In this document: in pieces, positions 6,719-9,261 of the stretch
Layout of the letters: every line of letters starts with the position of its first letter
How positions within the stretch are numbered: the first letter of the stretch is position 1
Assembly (NCBI GenBank): GCA_028292565.1
Contig: JAQGMD010000409.1
Location: forward strand, 1-9,261
Direction of reading: 5' to 3'
DNA from: Burkholderia sp.
GTDB taxonomy: Bacteria; Pseudomonadota; Gammaproteobacteria; Burkholderiales; Burkholderiaceae
DNA: 9,261 bases
Notes under the pieces: generated by a model
What the model saw: only the letters and a program-made list of their open reading frames with translations
The model's database searches: none
What the model was told of the DNA's origin: nothing
Program-made: the position numbers and the translations under genes

Positions 6719-7123
6719 ATGAAAAAGACTTACGTGGGAAGCTGCCATTGCGGCGCAGTCCGATTTGAAGCAGACATCGACTTAAGCGCGGGCACGTTCA
6801 AATGCAATTGCTCGATATGCGCCAAGACGAGGAACTGGTTGGCAGCTGTCAAACCAGAAGCCTTTCGCCTGCTTGCGGGTGAGGGCGATCTCACTGAATA
6901 CCAGTTCAACAAAAAGCGCATCCACCATCTGTTCTGCAAACATTGCGGCATACGTCCTTTCGGATGGGCAGATATCGCCGCGATCAGCGGCAAACAATAT
7001 GTCGTCAATGTTGCCGCTCTCGATAATGCGACAGCGGATGAACTGGTCAGTTCTCCCGTCACTTACTTCGATGGACGTCACGATAATTTTCAATCACCAC
7101 CGACCGAAACCAGGCACCTTTGA
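6719..7123 (+). CDS. GFA/CENP-V family zinc-binding protein
   Basis: 134-residue cytoplasmic protein of the GFA (glutathione-dependent formaldehyde-activating)/CENP-V family. Named members were proposed to help formation of S-hydroxymethylglutathione from formaldehyde, but most members have no proven activity. The zinc ligands follow the family pattern: Cys9-x-Cys11 in GSCHCGAVRFE, Cys29-x-Cys31-xx-Cys34 in FKCNCSIC, and Cys73-xx-Cys76 in FCKHCGIRPF. The centre (RLLAGEGDLTEYQFNKKRIHH) is also typical. It has a good ribosome site and starts a tight cluster: its TGA lies two bases before the next ATG. The fold is confident; the substrate is not. The neighbours give no aldehyde pathway that would settle it. 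Confidence 0.88.
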   Translation: MKKTYVGSCHCGAVRFEADIDLSAGTFKCNCSICAKTRNWLAAVKPEAFRLLAGEGDLTEYQFNKKRIHHLFCKHCGIRPFGWADIAAISGKQYVVNVAALDNATADELVSSPVTYFDGRHDNFQSPPTETRHL

Positions 7124-7125
7124 TA

Positions 7126-7764
7126 ATGTCACCCGAACTGATCGACTCCCCGCTCGCGCTCGCCGCCATTGCGTTTGGCATTATTGGCGCAATCCTTCTG
7201 CTTGGCGGCCTCGTTGCACTGCTGCGCCTGCGGCCGCTGCGATTTTTCTGGCGCACGGTGGTTGGGCTGATCATGTTGTCGGGCGCCGCGATCGCGATCG
7301 GTCTGGAAGGGTATCAGGCGTTGACGCGGGAAGAAGTTGCAGCGCGCCTGACTGTGCGGCCGCTGGGTCCGCAGCGCTTTGAGACCACAGTCCGTCTCCC
7401 TGACGGCCGCGAGTCGGTGTACCAGCTTGCCGGCGACGAGGTCTATATCGATGCGCACATCCTGAAGTGGCATCCTTATGCGAACCTGCTCGGCTTGCAT
7501 ACCGTTTATGAGCTCGATCGCGTGGGTGGGCGCTATCATGGCATCGACCAGGAGAGATCCGCGGAGCGCACTGTACATACCCTCGCGCAGGAAAAACCGA
7601 TAGACCTGTTCGCACTGCGCCGGCGCCATGCATTTCTTGGTCCGCTGGTTGATGCGCAATATGGATCGGCGACCTTCGTGCCGGTTAACGACCCCGCTGA
7701 ATTTGAAGTGAGTGTGTCGACCACCGGGTTGCTGATGCGCCAGGTCAATCCTGTTCAAAAGTAG
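7126..7764 (+). CDS. Two-helix inner-membrane protein of unknown function
   Basis: 212-residue protein with two hydrophobic segments, about 9-33 (LALAAIAFGIIGAILLLGGL) and 42-61 (VVGLIMLSGAAIAIGLEGY). These are joined by a short Arg-rich turn (RLRPLRFFWR), which should stay in the cytoplasm. The C-terminal part, about 150 residues, is soluble, probably periplasmic and beta-rich. It includes the segments FETTVRLPDGRESVYQLAGD, ILKWHPYANLLGL, QERSAERTVHTLAQ and VDAQYGSATFVPVND. I recall relatives in Pseudomonas and Burkholderiales carrying the label 'multidrug transporter' or 'cation/multidrug efflux pump'. The protein is far too small for a pump and shows no pump motif, so I would not transfer that name. 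The ATG at 7126 is preferred over a TTG at 7120 that overlaps the previous stop. Probably co-translated with the GFA-type gene. Confidence 0.75.
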   Translation: MSPELIDSPLALAAIAFGIIGAILLLGGLVALLRLRPLRFFWRTVVGLIMLSGAAIAIGLEGYQALTREEVAARLTVRPLGPQRFETTVRLPDGRESVYQLAGDEVYIDAHILKWHPYANLLGLHTVYELDRVGGRYHGIDQERSAERTVHTLAQEKPIDLFALRRRHAFLGPLVDAQYGSATFVPVNDPAEFEVSVSTTGLLMRQVNPVQK

Positions 7765-7771
7765 ATCATCA

Positions 7772-8371
7772 ATGGAAACGCAAGAAACCATCCTGCACTT
7801 CTGGTTCGGCTCTCAGGCGGACGATAAAATCGTGGCAGAGGAGCGGTCCAAACTCTGGTGGTCGAAGAATCCGCAGGTGGATGAAGAGATACAGCAGCGA
7901 TTCGAGCCGTACGTTACACAGGCCGGGAATCGCGAACTGGATGGATGGGCTCAGTCATCAACCGGTTGCCTCGCGCTGATTCTCCTCACCGATCAGTTCC
8001 CGCGGCATATCTATCGGAACACGCCCCAAGCTTTCGCGTATGACCCGTTGGCACGCTTGTGGTGCAAGGAGGGACTCAGCAAAAACCTTCAGCAATCTTT
8101 GCGGCCGCTTGAGCGCGTGTTTTTCTACCTGCCGTTGGAGCATTCGGAATCCATGGAGGACCAGGACCGGTCGCTTGCCCTCTATCAGGAACTGGCGGAT
8201 GACGCGGATCCGGAACTCAGGCCGACCTTCGACGGCTTCGTGAGGTTTGCGGTACGGCATCGGAACATCATCAAGCGGTTCGGCAGATTCCCGCATCGCA
8301 ACCAGATACTTGGCCGTGGATCGTCATCGGAAGAGCTTGCGTTCCTGGAAGAGAAAGGATCGTCGTTCTGA
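7772..8371 (+). CDS. DUF924 family protein
   Basis: 199-residue soluble protein of the DUF924 family, an all-helical TPR-like fold of unknown function. Family marks visible in order are ILHFWFG (7-13), the charged Trp pair LWW (28-30), LALILLTDQFPRHIYRNTP (67-85), FAYDPLAR (88-95), RVFFYLPLEHSE (115-126), and RNIIKRFGRFPHRNQILGR (164-182) near the C-terminus. The length is normal for the family and all main motifs are intact. The ATG lies seven bases after the previous stop with no strong ribosome site, so translation is probably coupled to the upstream membrane protein gene. It is the last gene of the apparent three-gene unit. No enzymatic function is assigned. Confidence 0.88.
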   Translation: METQETILHFWFGSQADDKIVAEERSKLWWSKNPQVDEEIQQRFEPYVTQAGNRELDGWAQSSTGCLALILLTDQFPRHIYRNTPQAFAYDPLARLWCKEGLSKNLQQSLRPLERVFFYLPLEHSESMEDQDRSLALYQELADDADPELRPTFDGFVRFAVRHRNIIKRFGRFPHRNQILGRGSSSEELAFLEEKGSSF

Positions 8372-8606
8372 AAGTCAATAAGACAAGGCAGTGCATGACC
8401 TGAAATGGTCAATTACGGAAAAAAAGATTGCGCGCTTTTTGATGCAGTCCTTCCTATTTGAACAGGCGGCGCCGGAAGATCGATTCGAAGCTCGAAGGCC
8501 TGTCTGGAAGACAAGCTGGTCTACATTCAACGTGTCGTCGATTTGCCGAATACATTGCCACAGTGCACCCACCATTCCAATAATAGACGCAGGAAGACGA
8601 AGCACG
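8372..8606. other. Gene-free stretch after the DUF924 gene
   Basis: About 235 bp with no convincing gene or terminator. A short stem (TGACC 8396-8400 with GGTCA 8407-8411) is followed by A-rich DNA and not by a T-run. A GTG-initiated open frame from 8391 begins with a protein-like stretch (LKWSITEKKIARF) but degrades into low-quality sequence and runs antisense through the next gene, so it is at most a remnant. Confidence 0.5.
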
Positions 8607-8801
8607 CTATGGCGATTGAGGATCATCAGGATCGTCAGGGGGCGGCATGATCTTCTGCATCTCCTGCTGGCTGATGTGACGCGGTTGGTTCGGATGCTGT
8701 TCATGCTCCGGTTCATGCTGTTCGCGCTCCGGTTCGATATGGTCCGGATTGGGCTGCTTCTGATCACCTTCCAGGGAGCCGGTCGACTGTTTTCCGTTCA
8801 T
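8607..8801 (-). CDS. Small acidic, disorder-like hypothetical protein
   Basis: 64-residue protein not recognised as a known family. It is rich in Glu, Gln, Pro, His and Asp, has no Cys, Trp, Tyr or Phe, and no hydrophobic core or membrane segment, so it is probably intrinsically disordered. Residues 23-36 are two copies of a seven-residue unit, EPEREQH and EPEHEQH. A slightly more ordinary segment, RHISQQEMQKIM (41-52), follows, then an acidic Pro-rich end (PPPDDPDDPQSP). The gene is supported by a near-perfect AGGAGG ribosome site seven bases before the ATG; an upstream in-frame start at 8867 lacks such a site. It is divergent from the CBS-domain gene, with 174 bp between them. Similar small Pro/Glu-rich proteins are common beside stress genes in Burkholderiales, but that gives no function. 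Confidence 0.7.
   Translation of the reverse strand: MNGKQSTGSLEGDQKQPNPDHIEPEREQHEPEHEQHPNQPRHISQQEMQKIMPPPDDPDDPQSP
8694..8735 (-). repeat. 21-bp tandem duplication inside the small gene
   Basis: The 21-bp units 8694-8714 and 8715-8735 are identical except at two adjacent positions (AT versus GC in the plus strand). The unit is seven codons long, so the duplication keeps the reading frame and produces the paired EPEREQH/EPEHEQH peptide. Confidence 0.85.
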
Positions 8802-8808
8802 GGCAGAA

Positions 8809-8814
8809 CCTCCT
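8809..8814 (-). promoter_or_regulatory. Strong ribosome binding site of the small gene
   Basis: On the minus strand this reads AGGAGG, seven bases before the ATG at 8801. It is the main evidence that the small open frame is a real gene and fixes its start. Confidence 0.8.
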
Positions 8815-8964
8815 CTTTTCCATCGATAAGTTAGAGTCCGGCTGCTGCCCGGAGTTCGGGATATCAATCTCGTTGCACCAGCCTTTTCACGGAAAGAGTT
8901 TGTACTAGACTGAGATCAATCCCGCGACGCGCTTCGTAAACGCGCCGTACCGACTCTCGATGAA

Positions 8965-8970
8965 AGGAGA
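8965..8970 (+). promoter_or_regulatory. Ribosome binding site of the CBS-domain gene
   Basis: AGGAGA ends five bases before the ATG at 8976 and supports that start. Confidence 0.75.
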
Positions 8971-8975
8971 CAGTC

Positions 8976-9261
8976 ATGCGAACCGTATCTGATGTGATGA
9001 CCCGCGACGTCAGGACCATCGCGCCGAAGGAAAGCATTCAACGCGCAGCACAGATGATGGATGAGTTGAATGTGGGCGTGCTCCCTGTCTGCGATGGGCA
9101 GAAGCTGGTGGGGATGATCACCGACCGCGATATCACCGTCCGTGCGATCTCAGCCGGCGAAGACCCGAAAGTGGCGAAGGTGGAAAATTTCATGTCATCC
9201 GATGTGCGCTGGTGTTTTGACGACCAGCCGCTGGACGAAGTGATGAAGCAGATGGGCGAAG
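8976..9261 (+). CDS. CBS-pair protein (3' end outside window)
   Basis: The first 95 residues of a CBS-domain protein. The first CBS unit starts at the N-terminus (TVSDVMTRDVRTIAPKESIQ, 3-22), continues with AAQMMDELNVGVLPVCDGQK (24-43) and ends with LVGMITDRDITVRAISAG (44-61), the typical nucleotide-binding turn and helix. The second unit begins at VENFMSSDVRWCFDDQPLDE (69-88) and is cut by the window edge. This form matches the stand-alone two-CBS proteins of about 140-150 residues that bind adenine nucleotides and often respond to stress or low oxygen, such as mycobacterial Hrp1; which ligand applies here is unknown. The ATG has a good AGGAGA site. A longer protein with extra domains cannot be excluded from the visible part. 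Confidence 0.9.
   Translation, partial: MRTVSDVMTRDVRTIAPKESIQRAAQMMDELNVGVLPVCDGQKLVGMITDRDITVRAISAGEDPKVAKVENFMSSDVRWCFDDQPLDEVMKQMGE

Larger units (their letters stand above)
8802..8975. promoter_or_regulatory. Divergent intergenic region between small gene and CBS gene
   Basis: This 174-bp region must carry the start signals of both genes. On the minus side it includes the strong AGGAGG ribosome site. A small hairpin (TCCGG 8837-8841 with CCGGA 8849-8853) lies in the probable leader of the small gene. TTGCAC at 8873-8878 resembles a -35 element, but no well-spaced -10 follows, so no promoter is called. Confidence 0.4.

Noticed and set aside
7129..7791. Antisense open frame of 220 codons opposite the membrane protein gene
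   Set aside because: The plus strand encodes a protein with clear membrane helices and good gene spacing; the minus frame has shadow-like composition and no start signal.
8396..8411. Short stem-loop after the DUF924 gene as a terminator
   Set aside because: The stem has only five pairs and is followed by A-rich, not T-rich, sequence.
8391..8834. Plus-strand frame of 147 codons as a full gene
   Set aside because: Most of it is antisense to the small gene with a strong ribosome site, and the hydrophobic/Arg run in its second half is the mirror of that gene's repeats.

Overview
The window looks like chromosomal DNA of a betaproteobacterium, most probably Burkholderiales and perhaps Oxalobacteraceae. 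That placement is an inference from moderately high G+C, protein style and the imuA-imuB-dnaE2 layout; no rRNA or other marker is present to confirm it. I see no transposase, phage gene, tRNA, rRNA or CRISPR array.

Region 1 (1-737, minus strand) is the start of an exported lytic transglycosylase that carries Sel1-like repeats ahead of its SLT domain; its 3' end lies outside the window. Region 2 (738-1221) is a gene-free stretch of about 480 bp. It holds two inverted repeats and, at its right end, a clear LexA-type SOS box (TACTGT-N8-ACAGTA) lying over a plausible promoter -10 element.

Region 3 (1222-6632) is the core of the window: an SOS mutagenesis cassette, imuA (RecA-like accessory protein), imuB (Y-family-like protein lacking catalytic acidic residues) and dnaE2 (error-prone DNA polymerase III alpha-type subunit with all three catalytic aspartates). 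imuA and imuB overlap by 65 bp. A strong hairpin separates imuB from dnaE2. In studied bacteria ImuB links ImuA and DnaE2 to the beta clamp, and the three proteins together carry out DNA-damage-induced mutagenic lesion bypass.

Region 4 (6719-8371) is a compact three-gene set: a GFA/CENP-V-type zinc protein, a two-helix membrane protein of unknown function, and a DUF924 protein. Spacing of 2 and 7 bp suggests co-transcription. Region 5 (8372-9261) holds a 235-bp gene-free stretch, a small minus-strand gene for a 64-residue acidic, disorder-like protein with an internal 21-bp tandem duplication, and a divergent CBS-pair protein cut by the window edge.

The damage-inducible mutasome is a known system, not a new one. 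The points most worth checking are the SOS promoter geometry, the unusual candidate clamp-binding motifs in ImuB, the hairpin between imuB and dnaE2, and the small repeat-bearing gene.
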